DNA of 64,000 bases from Glycomyces arizonensis DSM 44726. Lineage in GTDB: Bacteria > Actinomycetota > Actinomycetes > Mycobacteriales > Micromonosporaceae. Positions 8,298 to 17,508 of the stretch are shown piece by piece (position 1 is the stretch's first letter; every line of letters begins with the position of its first letter). The DNA is taken from the NCBI RefSeq assembly GCF_000482705.1, contig NZ_AXWO01000002.1, positions 186,001 to 250,000 on the forward strand, read 5' to 3'. Below the pieces are notes generated by a model. That model searched no databases and was not told the origin of the DNA. It worked only from the letters and a program-made list of their open reading frames with translations. The translations under genes and the position numbers were made by a program.

Positions 8298-9455
8298 ATG
8301 AACGACAGCACTGTCATCCTCGCCGCCGCCCGCACACCCATCGGGCGGCTGGGCGGGGCCCTGGCCGAGGTACCCGCCACCGATCTGGCCGGGACCGCGA
8401 TCAGGGCGGCGATCGAACGGGCTGGCATCGGCCCCGACCTCGTCGACCAGGTCATCCTCGGGCAGGTCCTGTCCGCAGGGTGCGGCCAGAACCCGGCCCG
8501 CCAGGCCGCCGTCGCCGCGGGACTGCCGATGCGCGTCCCGTCCCTGTCGGTCAACAAGGTCTGCCTCTCGGGCATGAGCGCGATCGGCCTGGCCGACCAG
8601 CTCCTGCGCGGGGGCGCCGCCGACGTCGTCGTCGCCGGGGGCATGGAGTCGATGACCCGCGCCCCGCACCTGCTGCCCGGCTCGCGCCGCGGCTTCAAGT
8701 ACGGCGACGCGGTCCTGGTCGACCACCTCGCCCACGACGGCCTCACCGACGCCTACGACGGCATCTCCATGGGCGAGTCGACCGAGCGCCACCTGGCCGG
8801 CAGGGACATCACCCGCGCCGCCCAGGACGCCTTCGCCGCCGACAGCCACCAGCGGGCCGCCAAGGCCGCCGAACGCCTCGCCGAGGAGATCACGCCCGTC
8901 GAGACCCGGCGCGGCCTGGTCGACGCCGACGAGGGCGTCCGGCCCGAGTCCACGCCCGAGACGCTCGCGCAGCTGCGCCCGGCGTTCACCGAGAACGGCA
9001 CCATCACCGCCGCCACCGCCTCGCAGATCTCCGACGGCGCCTCCGCGCTCGTCCTCGCCCGCAAGTCCGTCGCCGAGGCGAACGGCTGGGCCTACACCGC
9101 CGAGATCCTCGGCTACGGCACCGTCGCCGGGCCCGACAACTCCCTGCTCGACCAGCCCGCGAACGCCATCGACGCCGCGCTCGCCCCCTTGGGGCACACG
9201 GTCGCCGACCTCGACGTCGTGGAGATCAACGAGGCGTTCGCCGCCGTCGTCCTGTCCTCGGCGGCGACTCTCGGGATCGATCTCGACCGGGTCAACCCCG
9301 ACGGCGGCGCTATCGCCCTCGGCCACCCGATCGGCGCCTCCGGCGCCCGCCTGGTCCAGTCCCTCGCCCGCCAGCTCGCGCCCGGGCGGCTCGGCGCCGC
9401 CGGGCTGTGCGGCGGCGGCGGCCAAGGCGACGCGATCGTCCTCAAGGGAGCCTGA
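8298..9455 (+). CDS. Acetyl-CoA C-acyltransferase (thiolase)
   Basis: This 385-residue thiolase condenses or cleaves acyl-CoAs (acetoacetyl-CoA or 3-ketoacyl-CoA). Conserved elements seen are the nucleophile Cys89 in NKVCLSGMSAI, NEAFAAV, GGAIALGHPIGASGAR with the catalytic His, and the C-terminal CGGGGQG with the second Cys. The start has ACGGAGGTCC upstream. Its stop overlaps the MeaB start (TGATG), so the two are coupled. Whether it is biosynthetic (AtoB/PhaA) or degradative (FadA) cannot be read from sequence alone; pairing with meaB and mce suggests acyl-CoA catabolism. Confidence 0.9.
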   Translation: MNDSTVILAAARTPIGRLGGALAEVPATDLAGTAIRAAIERAGIGPDLVDQVILGQVLSAGCGQNPARQAAVAAGLPMRVPSLSVNKVCLSGMSAIGLADQLLRGGAADVVVAGGMESMTRAPHLLPGSRRGFKYGDAVLVDHLAHDGLTDAYDGISMGESTERHLAGRDITRAAQDAFAADSHQRAAKAAERLAEEITPVETRRGLVDADEGVRPESTPETLAQLRPAFTENGTITAATASQISDGASALVLARKSVAEANGWAYTAEILGYGTVAGPDNSLLDQPANAIDAALAPLGHTVADLDVVEINEAFAAVVLSSAATLGIDLDRVNPDGGAIALGHPIGASGARLVQSLARQLAPGRLGAAGLCGGGGQGDAIVLKGA

Positions 9456-10414
9456 TGGGCATCGCCGCTCTGACGGCCGCGGCCCGCGCGGGCGACCGCC
9501 GGGCCGTGGCCCGCCTCCTCACCGCCGTCGAGAACCACACCGAGGACGCCCCGGCGATCGCCGCCGCCGTCGCCGGAGGGGACGCCATCGTCGTCGGCGT
9601 CACCGGCTCGCCCGGCGTCGGCAAGTCCACCCTCGTCTCCTCGCTCATCGGCGCCTGGCGCAAGGCCGGCCTGCGCGTCGCCGTCCTCGCCATCGACCCG
9701 TCCAGCCCGTTCTCGGGCGGCGCGATCCTCGGCGACCGCGTCCGCATGGCCGACCACGCCCTCGACGACGGCGTCTACATCCGCTCGGTGGCCACGCGCG
9801 GGCACCTCGGCGGACTCACCGCCACCACCGGCGGGGCCGTGCGGCTGCTCGAAGGGCTCGGCTTCGACGCCGTCATCGTCGAGACCGTCGGCGTCGGCCA
9901 GGCCGAGGTCGAGATCGCCGGGCTCGCCGACACCACGCTGCTGCTGCTCGCCCCCGGCATGGGCGACGCCATCCAGGCCGTCAAGGCCGGGGTCGTCGAG
10001 ATCGCCGACGTCTACGTCGTCAACAAGGCCGACCGGCCCGGCGCCGACGCGACCGTGCGCGACCTGCGCGCCATGATGTCCCTGGTCAAGCGCGAACCGG
10101 GCGAGTGGCGCCAGCCGATCTGCAAGACCGTCGCCCAGGATGGCGAGGGCATCGACGAGCTCGTCGATGCGATCGCGGGGCACCGCGACTGGCTCTCGGG
10201 CGCCGACCATCTCGCGGCCAAGCGCCGCGACCGGGCCGCCGCCGAGATCCGCGCCCTGGTCGACGCCGAGCTCAGGCGCCGCTACGCCGTGACCGAGGCG
10301 CTCGCGGCCGACGTCGCCGAGGGCCGCACCGACGTCGCCGCCGCGGCCCGCCGAGTGCTGGACGACACCCCCGAAACCGCGTCGACCCCGTCGCGGCGGC
10401 CTACTTACACTTGA
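9455..10414 (+). CDS. meaB: Methylmalonyl-CoA mutase-associated GTPase MeaB
   Basis: This 319-residue G3E-family GTPase protects and reloads the B12-dependent methylmalonyl-CoA mutase. It shows Walker A GSPGVGKST (51-59), DPSSPFSGGAILGDR, the switch segment VETVGVGQ and the base-recognition motif NKAD. The ATG overlaps the thiolase stop; an in-frame upstream extension runs antisense-like through the thiolase and is not real. The mutase genes are not in the window. Only 3 nt separate its stop from valS. Confidence 0.9.
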   Translation: MGIAALTAAARAGDRRAVARLLTAVENHTEDAPAIAAAVAGGDAIVVGVTGSPGVGKSTLVSSLIGAWRKAGLRVAVLAIDPSSPFSGGAILGDRVRMADHALDDGVYIRSVATRGHLGGLTATTGGAVRLLEGLGFDAVIVETVGVGQAEVEIAGLADTTLLLLAPGMGDAIQAVKAGVVEIADVYVVNKADRPGADATVRDLRAMMSLVKREPGEWRQPICKTVAQDGEGIDELVDAIAGHRDWLSGADHLAAKRRDRAAAEIRALVDAELRRRYAVTEALAADVAEGRTDVAAAARRVLDDTPETASTPSRRPTYT

Positions 10415-10417
10415 GGG
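10406..10417 (+). promoter_or_regulatory. Possible leaderless promoter of valS inside the end of meaB
   Basis: TACACT (10406-10411) ends exactly 6 nt before the GTG of valS. TCGACC at 10382-10387 is a possible -35 with an 18-bp spacer. This would let valS be transcribed independently of meaB. Confidence 0.5.
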
Positions 10418-13036
10418 GTGACAGACGCAGCGAAGCAGCCAACGATCCGTGAAACCCACCTGTCGAAGACGTACGCGCCCGTAGACGTAGAGGCGCGACG
10501 CTACGCCGAGTGGGTAGCGGACGGCCGCTTCAAGGCCTCCGACGACTCGGGCCGCGACCCGTACTGCGTCGTGATCCCGCCGCCGAACGTGACCGGCCAG
10601 CTCCACCTCGGCCACGCCCTGAACCACACGCTCATCGACGCGATGGTGCGCCGCGAGCGCATGCGGGGCTCCGAGGCCCTGTTCCTGCCCGGCACCGACC
10701 ACGCGGGGATCTCCACCCAGAACGTGGTGGAGCGCCAGCTCGCCGACGCCGAGGGCGTCTCCCGCCACGACCTGGGCCGCGAGGCCTTCGTCGAGCGCGT
10801 GTGGGAGTGGAAGGACACCTACCACGAGCGCATCTCCAACCAGATGAAGAAGATCGGCGACGGCGTCGACTGGTCCCGCGAGCGGTTCACGCTCGACGAG
10901 GGCCTGTCCCAGGCCGTGCAGACGATCTTCAAGCGCCTCTACGACGACGGGATGATCTACCGCGCCGAGCGCATCATCAACTGGTGCCCGCGGTGCATGA
11001 CCGCCCTGTCGGACATCGAGGTGGAGCACGCCGACGACGCGGGCGAGCTCGTGTCGATGCGCTACGGCGACGGCGAGGATTCGATCGTGGTCGCCACGAC
11101 CCGGCTGGAGACGATGCTCGGCGACACCGCCGTGGCCGTCCACCCCGACGACGAGCGCTACGCCCACCTGCTCGGGAAGACCGTGGAGCTGCCGTTCACC
11201 GGGCGGCGCATCCCGATCGTCGCCGACGAGCACGTCGACCCCGAGTTCGGGACCGGCGCGGTCAAGGTGACCCCGGCGCACGACCCGAACGACTTCGCGA
11301 TCGGGCAGCGGCACGACCTCGAGTCGATCCTCATCATGGACGAGCGCGGCGTCATCACCGCGCACGGCCCGTTCGAAGGCCTCGACCGCTTCGAGGCCCG
11401 CAGCGCCATCGCCGCCGCCTTGCGGGCCGAAGGCCGCATCACGGCCGAGAAGCGCCCGTACATGCACGCCGTCGGCCACTGCGAGCGCTGCGACACCGTC
11501 GTGGAGCCGCGGCTGTCGAAGCAGTGGTTCGTGAGGGTCGAGCGGCTCGCGAAGCTCGCGGCCGACGCCGTCCGGAACGGCGAGACGAAGATCTACCCGC
11601 CGGAGATGGAGAAGCGCTACTTCTCGTGGGTGGACAACCTGCTCGACTGGTGCATCTCGCGTCAGCTGTGGTGGGGCCACCGCATCCCGATCTGGTACGG
11701 ACCCGAAGGCGAGCAGGTGTGCGTGGGCCCCGGCGAGGAGGCCCCCGAAGGCTACGTCCAGGACCCGGACGTGCTCGACACGTGGTTCTCCTCGGCGCTG
11801 TGGCCGTTCTCAACGCTCGGCTGGCCCGAGGACACGCCCGCGCTGGAGAAGTTCTACCCGACCGCGACGCTCATCACCGGCCAGGACATCATCTTCTTCT
11901 GGGTGGTGCGGATGATGATGTTCGGCACCTACGCGATGGGGCAGGCCCCGTTCAAGGAGGTCTACCTCCACGGGCTCATCCGCGACAAAGAGGGCAAGAA
12001 GATGTCGAAGTCCTCGGGCAACGGCATCGACCCGCTCGAGGTCGTCGACACCTACGGGGCCGACGCGCTGCGGTTCATGCTCGCGCGCGACGCCCAGCCC
12101 GGCAGCGACAACACCGCGTCGATCGAACTGGCCGAGATCAGCCGGAACTTCTGCAACAAGCTGTGGAACGGCACCCGCTTCGCGCTCATGAGCGGCGCCA
12201 CCGTCGAAGGCGAGCTGCCCGCCGAGCCGTCGCTGATCGACCGGTGGATCCTCTCGCGCCTGTCGCGCACCGTCGAGGCCGTGGACGCCTTCCTGGAGGA
12301 GTACGAGTTCGCCAAGGCCATGGACGCGCTGTACCACTTCGCGTGGGACGACGTGTTCGACTGGTACCTCGAACTCACCAAGCCCGTCCTCGCCGAAGGC
12401 GGCCCTGCCGCCGAGGCGACGCGCCGCGTCCTCGGGCACGTGTTCGACCAGCTGCTGCGCCTGCTGCACCCGGTCATCCCGTTCGTCACCGAGGAACTCT
12501 GGCTCTCCCTGACCGGAGGTGAAGCGCGCGGCGAATCGCTCACCGTGGCCGCCTGGCCGGTCCCGGCCGGAGGCGACGACGAGGCCGAGCGCCGCGTGGG
12601 CGCCCTCCAGCACCTCGTGGTCGAGGTCCGCCGCTTCCGCGACGGGCAGGGCGTCAAGCCCAGCCGGCCCGTGGCCGCGACCCTGACCGGCCTGGACGCG
12701 GCCGGGCTCGCCGACGCCGAGCCGCTCATCCGCGCCCTGGTCCGCCTCGAGGAGCCCGGCGAGGACTTCACGCCGACCGCCGAGCTCGCCGTGTCCGACC
12801 AGGTGACGGTCGCGCTCGACACCTCCGGCGCGATCGACGTCGCCGCCGAGCGGGCCCGCCTCGCCAAGGCCCTGGGGGCCGCCGAGAAGGAACTGGACGG
12901 GACGACCAAGAAGCTCGGCAACGAGGCGTTCCTCGCCAAGGCCCCCGACGCCGTGGTCGACAAGATCCGCGCCCGCAAGGCCACCGCCGAGGCCGACATC
13001 GCGCGCCTGGCCGCGCAGCTCGAACGGCTCGCCTAA
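10418..13036 (+). CDS. valS: Valyl-tRNA synthetase
   Basis: This class I synthetase of 872 residues charges tRNA-Val. The ATP-binding HIGH motif is in [14 protein letters not shown] (about 50-63), an editing domain follows, and the KMSKS loop ([12 protein letters not shown]) is near residue 527. [10 protein letters not shown] and the C-terminal arginine-binding and tRNA-binding coiled coil are also present ([22 protein letters not shown]). Length is normal. The GTG start is 3 nt after the meaB stop. A strong hairpin follows the stop. Confidence 0.97.
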   Translation: MTDAAKQPTIRETHLSKTYAPVDVEARRYAEWVADGRFKASDDSGRDPYCVVIPPPNVTGQLHLGHALNHTLIDAMVRRERMRGSEALFLPGTDHAGISTQNVVERQLADAEGVSRHDLGREAFVERVWEWKDTYHERISNQMKKIGDGVDWSRERFTLDEGLSQAVQTIFKRLYDDGMIYRAERIINWCPRCMTALSDIEVEHADDAGELVSMRYGDGEDSIVVATTRLETMLGDTAVAVHPDDERYAHLLGKTVELPFTGRRIPIVADEHVDPEFGTGAVKVTPAHDPNDFAIGQRHDLESILIMDERGVITAHGPFEGLDRFEARSAIAAALRAEGRITAEKRPYMHAVGHCERCDTVVEPRLSKQWFVRVERLAKLAADAVRNGETKIYPPEMEKRYFSWVDNLLDWCISRQLWWGHRIPIWYGPEGEQVCVGPGEEAPEGYVQDPDVLDTWFSSALWPFSTLGWPEDTPALEKFYPTATLITGQDIIFFWVVRMMMFGTYAMGQAPFKEVYLHGLIRDKEGKKMSKSSGNGIDPLEVVDTYGADALRFMLARDAQPGSDNTASIELAEISRNFCNKLWNGTRFALMSGATVEGELPAEPSLIDRWILSRLSRTVEAVDAFLEEYEFAKAMDALYHFAWDDVFDWYLELTKPVLAEGGPAAEATRRVLGHVFDQLLRLLHPVIPFVTEELWLSLTGGEARGESLTVAAWPVPAGGDDEAERRVGALQHLVVEVRRFRDGQGVKPSRPVAATLTGLDAAGLADAEPLIRALVRLEEPGEDFTPTAELAVSDQVTVALDTSGAIDVAAERARLAKALGAAEKELDGTTKKLGNEAFLAKAPDAVVDKIRARKATAEADIARLAAQLERLA

Positions 13037-13047
13037 CACCGTCAGCG

Positions 13048-13073
13048 AGGGCGGCCGCCCACGCGGCCGCCCT
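13048..13073 (+). terminator. Terminator between valS and folC
   Basis: AGGGCGGCCGC and GCGGCCGCCCT form a perfect 11-bp stem with a CCAC loop, 11 bp after the valS stop and 15 bp before folC. Confidence 0.75.
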
Positions 13074-13088
13074 GTCAAAAGGGGGACA

Positions 13089-14426
13089 ATGAACGCCGAA
13101 CTGGCGCAGGTCGAGGCCGCGCTCGAAGCCCGCGGGTTCTCCCGCTGGGACTTCACGCTCGACCGCATCAAGGCGCTGCTCGACCTCATGGGCGACCCGC
13201 AGCGCGCCTTCAGGTCCGTGCACATCACCGGCACCAACGGCAAGACCTCGACCACCAGGATGATCGAGCGGCTCCTGCGCGGCCACAACCTGCGCACCGG
13301 CATGTTCACCTCGCCGCACCTCAACGACGTCACCGAGCGGATCTGCATCGACGGCGAGCCGATCGCCGCCGACCGGCTCGCCGCCGCCTACTACGAGGTC
13401 GCGCCGCTGGCCGACCTCGTCGACGCCCGGTCCGAGGAGTCCCTGACGTACTTCGAGATGACCGTCGCGATCGCCATGAGCGCGTTCGCCGACACGCCGA
13501 TCGACGTCGGCGTCGTCGAGGTCGGGCTCGGCGGCGAGACCGACTCGACGAACATCCTCGGCGCCGAGGTCGCCGTCATCAGCCCGATCGCGATCGACCA
13601 CACCAAGTGGCTCGGGAACACCATCGCCGAGATCGCGACCATGAAGGCCGGGATCGTCCACGAGGGATCGACGCTGGTGACCTCGACGCAGGACCGCTCG
13701 GCGATGGAGCCGCTGCTGCGCCGCGCCAAGGCGGTCGGCGCGAAGCTCGTCGCCGAGGGCCGCGGCTTCGAGGTGACCTCCCGCGACGTGGCCGTCGGCG
13801 GCCAACTGGTCACCGTCGAGACCAGGGCGGCGCGCTACGAGGACCTGTTCCTGCCCCTCCACGGCGAATACCAGGCCCACAACGCCGCGCTCGCACTCGC
13901 CGCGGTCGAGGTCCTCCTCGGCGCGGGCGAGCCGAAGGCCCTCGACGCCGGGGTCGTCGGCGAGGCCTTCGCCGACTTCACCTCGCCGGGGCGGCTCGAA
14001 GTGGTGCGCACCGCGCCGACGGTCGTCCTCGACGCCGCCCACAACCCGGCGGGCGTGGAGGCCATGACGAAGGCCGTCGAAGAGGAGTTCAACTTCCGCA
14101 AGCTCGTGGCCGTGGTCGGCATGCTCGCCGACAAGGAGGTCGACCACATGCTCGAACTGCTCGAGCCGATCGTCGACGAGATCGTCATCACGCGGTCGAG
14201 CTCCGACCGGGCCATGCCCGCGGCGACGCTCGCGAAGACCGCCGCGGAGGTCTTCGGCGAGGAGCGCGTCGTCGTCGTGCCGCACATGGCCGACGCGATC
14301 GCGCGCGGCATCGAGTTGGCCGAAGAGGCCGACGACGTCTACGAGAGCGGCGGCGGCGTCCTCATCACCGGCTCGGTGTTCACCGTCGCCGACGCCAGGA
14401 GGCTGCTGGTGGGGCGCCGTGGCTGA
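13089..14426 (+). CDS. folC: Folylpolyglutamate synthase / dihydrofolate synthase
   Basis: This 445-residue Mur-ligase-like enzyme adds glutamate to dihydropteroate or folates. It shows the P-loop HITGTNGKTSTT (46-57), the family segment MFTSPHLNDVTERI, GLGGETDSTN and the C-terminal-domain motif VLDAAHNPAGVEAM. A GGGGGAC ribosome-binding site precedes the ATG. The stop overlaps the next gene by 8 bp. The downstream DUF4233 gene and ndk slightly further on form an arrangement common in actinobacteria. Confidence 0.95.
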   Translation: MNAELAQVEAALEARGFSRWDFTLDRIKALLDLMGDPQRAFRSVHITGTNGKTSTTRMIERLLRGHNLRTGMFTSPHLNDVTERICIDGEPIAADRLAAAYYEVAPLADLVDARSEESLTYFEMTVAIAMSAFADTPIDVGVVEVGLGGETDSTNILGAEVAVISPIAIDHTKWLGNTIAEIATMKAGIVHEGSTLVTSTQDRSAMEPLLRRAKAVGAKLVAEGRGFEVTSRDVAVGGQLVTVETRAARYEDLFLPLHGEYQAHNAALALAAVEVLLGAGEPKALDAGVVGEAFADFTSPGRLEVVRTAPTVVLDAAHNPAGVEAMTKAVEEEFNFRKLVAVVGMLADKEVDHMLELLEPIVDEIVITRSSSDRAMPAATLAKTAAEVFGEERVVVVPHMADAIARGIELAEEADDVYESGGGVLITGSVFTVADARRLLVGRRG

Positions 14427-14781
14427 CCAGTCAGGACAGTCGGGCCTGCGCAACCCGCAGCGGGCCGCGCGCGGCCTGGCCGCGATCGCGCTGGTCTTCG
14501 AGGCGCTGGCGCTGCTGCTCGCCATCGTCCCGATGCGGATCCTCCTCGACGACGCGACCACCGCCACGTGGGTGATCCTCGTGCTCACCGTCGCCTGCGT
14601 CGTCCTCGCGGGGATGGCGGGGCGACCGTGGGTGTGGCCCGCCGGGGCCGTCGTCCAGGCCGCGCTGATCGCCTGCTGGGCGATCCACTGGGCGCTCGGC
14701 GTCGCGGGCCTCGTATTCGCCCTGGTGTGGCTGTACTGCTGGTACGTCAAGCACCAGCTCGGCAAGCCCCCGAAGCGATGA
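14419..14781 (+). CDS. DUF4233 membrane protein
   Basis: This small protein of 120 residues has four predicted membrane helices (about 18-38, 46-64, 70-90, 92-110) and a basic end (KHQLGKPPKR). It starts at a GTG inside the end of folC. DUF4233 proteins are found beside folC throughout actinobacteria and have no known function. Its stop overlaps the next start (ATGA). Confidence 0.85.
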   Translation: MADQSGQSGLRNPQRAARGLAAIALVFEALALLLAIVPMRILLDDATTATWVILVLTVACVVLAGMAGRPWVWPAGAVVQAALIACWAIHWALGVAGLVFALVWLYCWYVKHQLGKPPKR

Positions 14782-15299
14782 CGCGCCTGCGGACCGAACG
14801 CCTCGTCCTGCGGCCCTTCACCGAGGACGACGTCGAACCCTTCGCGGCGATCAACGCCGACCCCGAGGTCATGCGCTACATCGGCGACGGCAGTCCCCGC
14901 ACGCTCGAGCACACCCGCGAGGCCGTCGCGACGATGACGCGCCGCTGGGAGGAGCAGGACTGGGGCACGCTCGCCGTCTGCCTCGCAGGCACGGGGGAGC
15001 TCATCGGCCTCACCGCGCTCGCCGTGCCGGAGTTCCTGCCGGAGATCCTGCCCGCCGTCGAGGTGGGCTGGCGCATCGGCCGCGCCCACTGGGGCAAGGG
15101 ATACGCGCCCGAGGCGGCCCGCGAGGCGATCCGCTTCGCGTTCGCCGATCGCGGCATGGACCGCCTCGTCTCGTGCATACACGTCGACAACGCCGCCTCG
15201 GTCCGCGTCGCCGAGAAGCTCGGCATGACCCTGGAGCGCACCACGACCGTCCCCCGCCTCGAGGTCCCCTGCCGCGTCTACGAGATTCACGGCACTTGA
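14778..15299 (+). CDS. GNAT acetyltransferase (RimJ/RimL-like)
   Basis: This 173-residue protein acetylates an unknown amine using acetyl-CoA. It opens with the typical TERLVLRPFTEDDVEPF, then has VGWRIGRAHWGKGYAPEAAREAIRFAF, the acetyl-CoA pyrophosphate loop, and HVDNAASVRVAEKLGM. The start is the ATG overlapping the stop of the preceding gene; an in-frame extension further upstream lies over that gene and is not needed. It is the last gene of the folC unit and ends at a bidirectional hairpin. Confidence 0.85.
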   Translation: MTRLRTERLVLRPFTEDDVEPFAAINADPEVMRYIGDGSPRTLEHTREAVATMTRRWEEQDWGTLAVCLAGTGELIGLTALAVPEFLPEILPAVEVGWRIGRAHWGKGYAPEAAREAIRFAFADRGMDRLVSCIHVDNAASVRVAEKLGMTLERTTTVPRLEVPCRVYEIHGT

Positions 15300-15301
15300 C
15301 C

Positions 15302-15322
15302 GCGGCCCTTTCGGCGGGCCGC
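15302..15322. terminator. Bidirectional terminator between convergent genes
   Basis: GCGGCCC and GGGCCGC with a 7-nt loop lie between the acetyltransferase stop and the convergent VOC-protein stop. Confidence 0.6.
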
Positions 15323-16605
15323 TACCGCTCGCGGTGCTCGGTGATGGCCAGGCCGTGGCCGTCGGGGTCGCGGAACGAGGCGGCGCGCAGCTCGTAGTTC
15401 TGCCCCAGCAGCGCGGTGCGCGGCAGGTGCAGGAACTCGACGCCGGCCTCGTTCATCTGCGCGAACGTGGCGTCGAGGTCGCCGACCTCGAAGGTCAGGT
15501 GCATGACGCCGGTCTCGCCGGGCGGCGCGTCGTGCCGCTCCCACAGCAGGATCTTCCCGAACCCGGCCTCCAGCACCGCGGCCTCGCCGGTGCGGTCGAC
15601 GATGTGGAGCCCCAGGGCCTCGGTGTAGAACTCGACCGAGCGCTGGAGGTCGGCGACGACCAGCGTGGCGGCGACGTCGGTGACGTCCGTGTCGTCCAGG
15701 CCCTTGTCGGAGAGCAGCAGTTCGCCGATGTCGTCGGGGATCGTCGTCCGCTCGGGGGAGGTGCGCGGCCGCGGCGGCACCGGCGCCGGTGGGGCGGGAA
15801 CCTCCGTCACCGCGACGGTGGGCGCCGGGCCGGGCTCGGCCGGTTCGGGCGCGGCGGCCTCCGGTTCGGGGGCCGCCGGTGCCGGAGGCGCCGCCGGAGC
15901 GGGCAGGGACTCTTCGAACAGGTCGTCAAGCGCCTCCATCGTGGACGGCGCGGTGTCGTTCGGGGCCTTCGGCTTCGGCGGGTCGTCCTCGACGATGAGG
16001 TCCTCCAGCCGGTGCTCGCCGATGATCGGCGGCACCGGGACCGGCCGCGGGAAGCGCCGCGCCGAGTGCTCGACGGTGATGAACGCGATGCAGCCCGCGA
16101 GGCACAGGAACGCCAGCACGCCGACGCCGATGCTCTGGGCCCCAAGGGCCATGGACGCGAAGAAGGCGGCGAGGACCAGTAAAGTGATCGCGCCGACCGC
16201 GTGCGAGGTGCGCCAGCGCATCCGCCGGTCGCCGTTGAGGACCGTCCCGATCGCCTCGCCGCCCGCGGAGTGGTGCTGGCTCGAGTGGAGCCTGTCCATC
16301 GCCGCCTGGTTGATCGCCCACCACCGCGCCTCGCGTTCGCGGCGCTGCTGGTCGAGCATGATGCGCTGCTGGCGTTGCTGTTCGGCGGAGGCGGGTCTGC
16401 CGAGCGGCTGCCTGCCCTTCGGTGTGCCCTTGGGCGGCGGCGCGACCTTGCGCGCGGTCCCGGCCCGGGATTTGGCGCCGCCTTTCGCGCCGCCCTTGGC
16501 TCCACCTCTCGACGCGCCCTTGCCGCCGCCGCTCTTCGGCGCCTTCGCGGCTTTGGGGGCGGGGCGGGGTGGTTGTCTCGCAGGCATCGCCGACACCTCA
16601 TCCAC
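15322..16605 (-). CDS. Membrane-anchored protein with C-terminal VOC (glyoxalase-like) domain
   Basis: The architecture is unusual. Residues 1-85 are low-complexity and basic (Lys/Ala/Gly/Pro-rich). A region with many Gln and Arg follows, then two close membrane helices at about 138-155 and 157-175. About 120 residues of Pro/Ala/Glu-rich linker come next. The last 115 residues form one VOC domain (DVAATLVVADLQRSVEFYTEALG to SFRDPDGHGLAITEHRE). Single VOC domains usually pair, so the active form may be a dimer; its substrate is unknown. Starts at 16605 and 16587 (MPARQ) are both possible. It is transcribed away from ndk. Confidence 0.75.
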   Translation of the reverse strand: MDEVSAMPARQPPRPAPKAAKAPKSGGGKGASRGGAKGGAKGGAKSRAGTARKVAPPPKGTPKGRQPLGRPASAEQQRQQRIMLDQQRREREARWWAINQAAMDRLHSSQHHSAGGEAIGTVLNGDRRMRWRTSHAVGAITLLVLAAFFASMALGAQSIGVGVLAFLCLAGCIAFITVEHSARRFPRPVPVPPIIGEHRLEDLIVEDDPPKPKAPNDTAPSTMEALDDLFEESLPAPAAPPAPAAPEPEAAAPEPAEPGPAPTVAVTEVPAPPAPVPPRPRTSPERTTIPDDIGELLLSDKGLDDTDVTDVAATLVVADLQRSVEFYTEALGLHIVDRTGEAAVLEAGFGKILLWERHDAPPGETGVMHLTFEVGDLDATFAQMNEAGVEFLHLPRTALLGQNYELRAASFRDPDGHGLAITEHRER

Positions 16606-16779
16606 AACTTGGGAAACCGGGTTTCACCGTGAATGCTACGTGCCTGCGGCAAACCGCACAACATCGCTTAGGATGGCTCCCACGGCGCCACGGGCGGCCC
16701 CGTGCCCTCGCACCTGCGGCGACAAAGCCCCGGAGCCGTGCATTCCGACTGCAATCCGACAGAACCCGAAGGAGCGACC

Positions 16780-17187
16780 GTGGCCGAACAGCGCACGCTC
16801 GTGTTGATCAAACCCGACGCCGTCGAGCGCGGACTCATCGGCGAGGTCCTCGCCCGCCTGGAGCGCAAGGGGCTGCGCGTCGAGCGGATGGAGCTGCGCA
16901 CCATGGACGCCGAGCTGTCCGACGCGCACTACGCCGAGCACGTCGGCCGGCCGTACTACGAGGGGCTCAAGGACTTCATGACCTCGGGGCCGCTGGTCGC
17001 GCTGATCGCGGTCGGCGACGAGGCGATCCCGGCGGTGCGCGCGCTCGCGGGCGCGACCGACGGACGCAAGGCCGAGGCGGGCACGATCCGCGGCGACCTG
17101 TCGCTGTCGAACCAGCGGAACCTCATCCACGCCTCGGACTCCGAGGACTCGGCCAAGCGCGAGATCGACCTCTGGTTCAACGCCTGA
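16780..17187 (+). CDS. ndk: Nucleoside diphosphate kinase
   Basis: This 135-residue enzyme balances NTP pools by moving the gamma phosphate through a phospho-His intermediate. LVLIKPDAVERGLIGEV opens the protein, and the active-site His117 lies in RNLIHASDS; GTIRGDLSLS is also present. The GTG start at 16780 has GAAGGAGCGACC upstream and gives the normal length. TAGGAT at 16671-16676 is a possible -10. Confidence 0.97.
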   Translation: MAEQRTLVLIKPDAVERGLIGEVLARLERKGLRVERMELRTMDAELSDAHYAEHVGRPYYEGLKDFMTSGPLVALIAVGDEAIPAVRALAGATDGRKAEAGTIRGDLSLSNQRNLIHASDSEDSAKREIDLWFNA

Positions 17188-17344
17188 CAGCGAACACCGA
17201 CCACGGCGCCGCTCGGGGCTTGTCTCGTCGCCCGACCGACGCTCCCGGGAGCGTGCCGCAGGGCGCCTTCGCCGTCACACTCATCACGGAGGACGTGCCG
17301 AGAGCATGCCGCAGGGCGAATCTCCTCACTGTCCAATTCACGTC

Positions 17345-17413
17345 TATAGGTTATATCCTATAATCTCATATCGGGATATAGCCTATAGCCTTAAGTCAAG
17401 ATTATAGGCTATA
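17345..17413. promoter_or_regulatory. AT-rich cluster of four TATAGGNTATA elements (putative operator)
   Basis: Four 11-bp copies were read: TATAGGTTATA forward at 17345-17355, its near-inverse TATATCCTATA at 17352-17362, TATAGCCTATA (reverse) at 17377-17387 and TATAGGCTATA forward at 17403-17413. Copies 3 and 4 are perfect inverted repeats and copies 1 and 2 overlap. The island stands out sharply in DNA of about 70% GC. Its position about 90 bp before csaA suggests binding by a dimeric repressor or nucleoid protein. No regulator gene lies beside it. Confidence 0.55.
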
Positions 17414-17496
17414 GACTCGTGTGGTCCGCTCTCCCGAAACGCGAACGCACTGCGGCCCTGACCGAAATGCGCGCGCCCTGGGGCCCGGGGCGGCGG

Positions 17497-17508
17497 TATC
17501 TTGTGGCG
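17497..17508 (+). promoter_or_regulatory. Leaderless -10 element of csaA
   Basis: TATCTT (17497-17502) ends 6 nt before the ATG at 17509, placing the expected transcription start at or next to the start codon. No ribosome-binding site is present. Confidence 0.5.

Larger units (their letters stand above)
17188..17508 (+). other. Intergenic region, ndk to csaA
   Basis: This gap of 321 bp holds no gene. It contains an imperfect 17-bp direct repeat, GAGCRTGCCGCAGGGCG, at 17249-17265 and 17302-17318. It also contains an AT-rich island with four TATAGGNTATA units (separate entry) and the csaA promoter at its right edge. Confidence 0.6.

Noticed and set aside
7913-9454. N-terminal extension of meaB across the tnpB end and thiolase
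   Set aside because: The frame is a shadow of the thiolase gene; MeaB homology begins at the ATG overlapping the thiolase stop.
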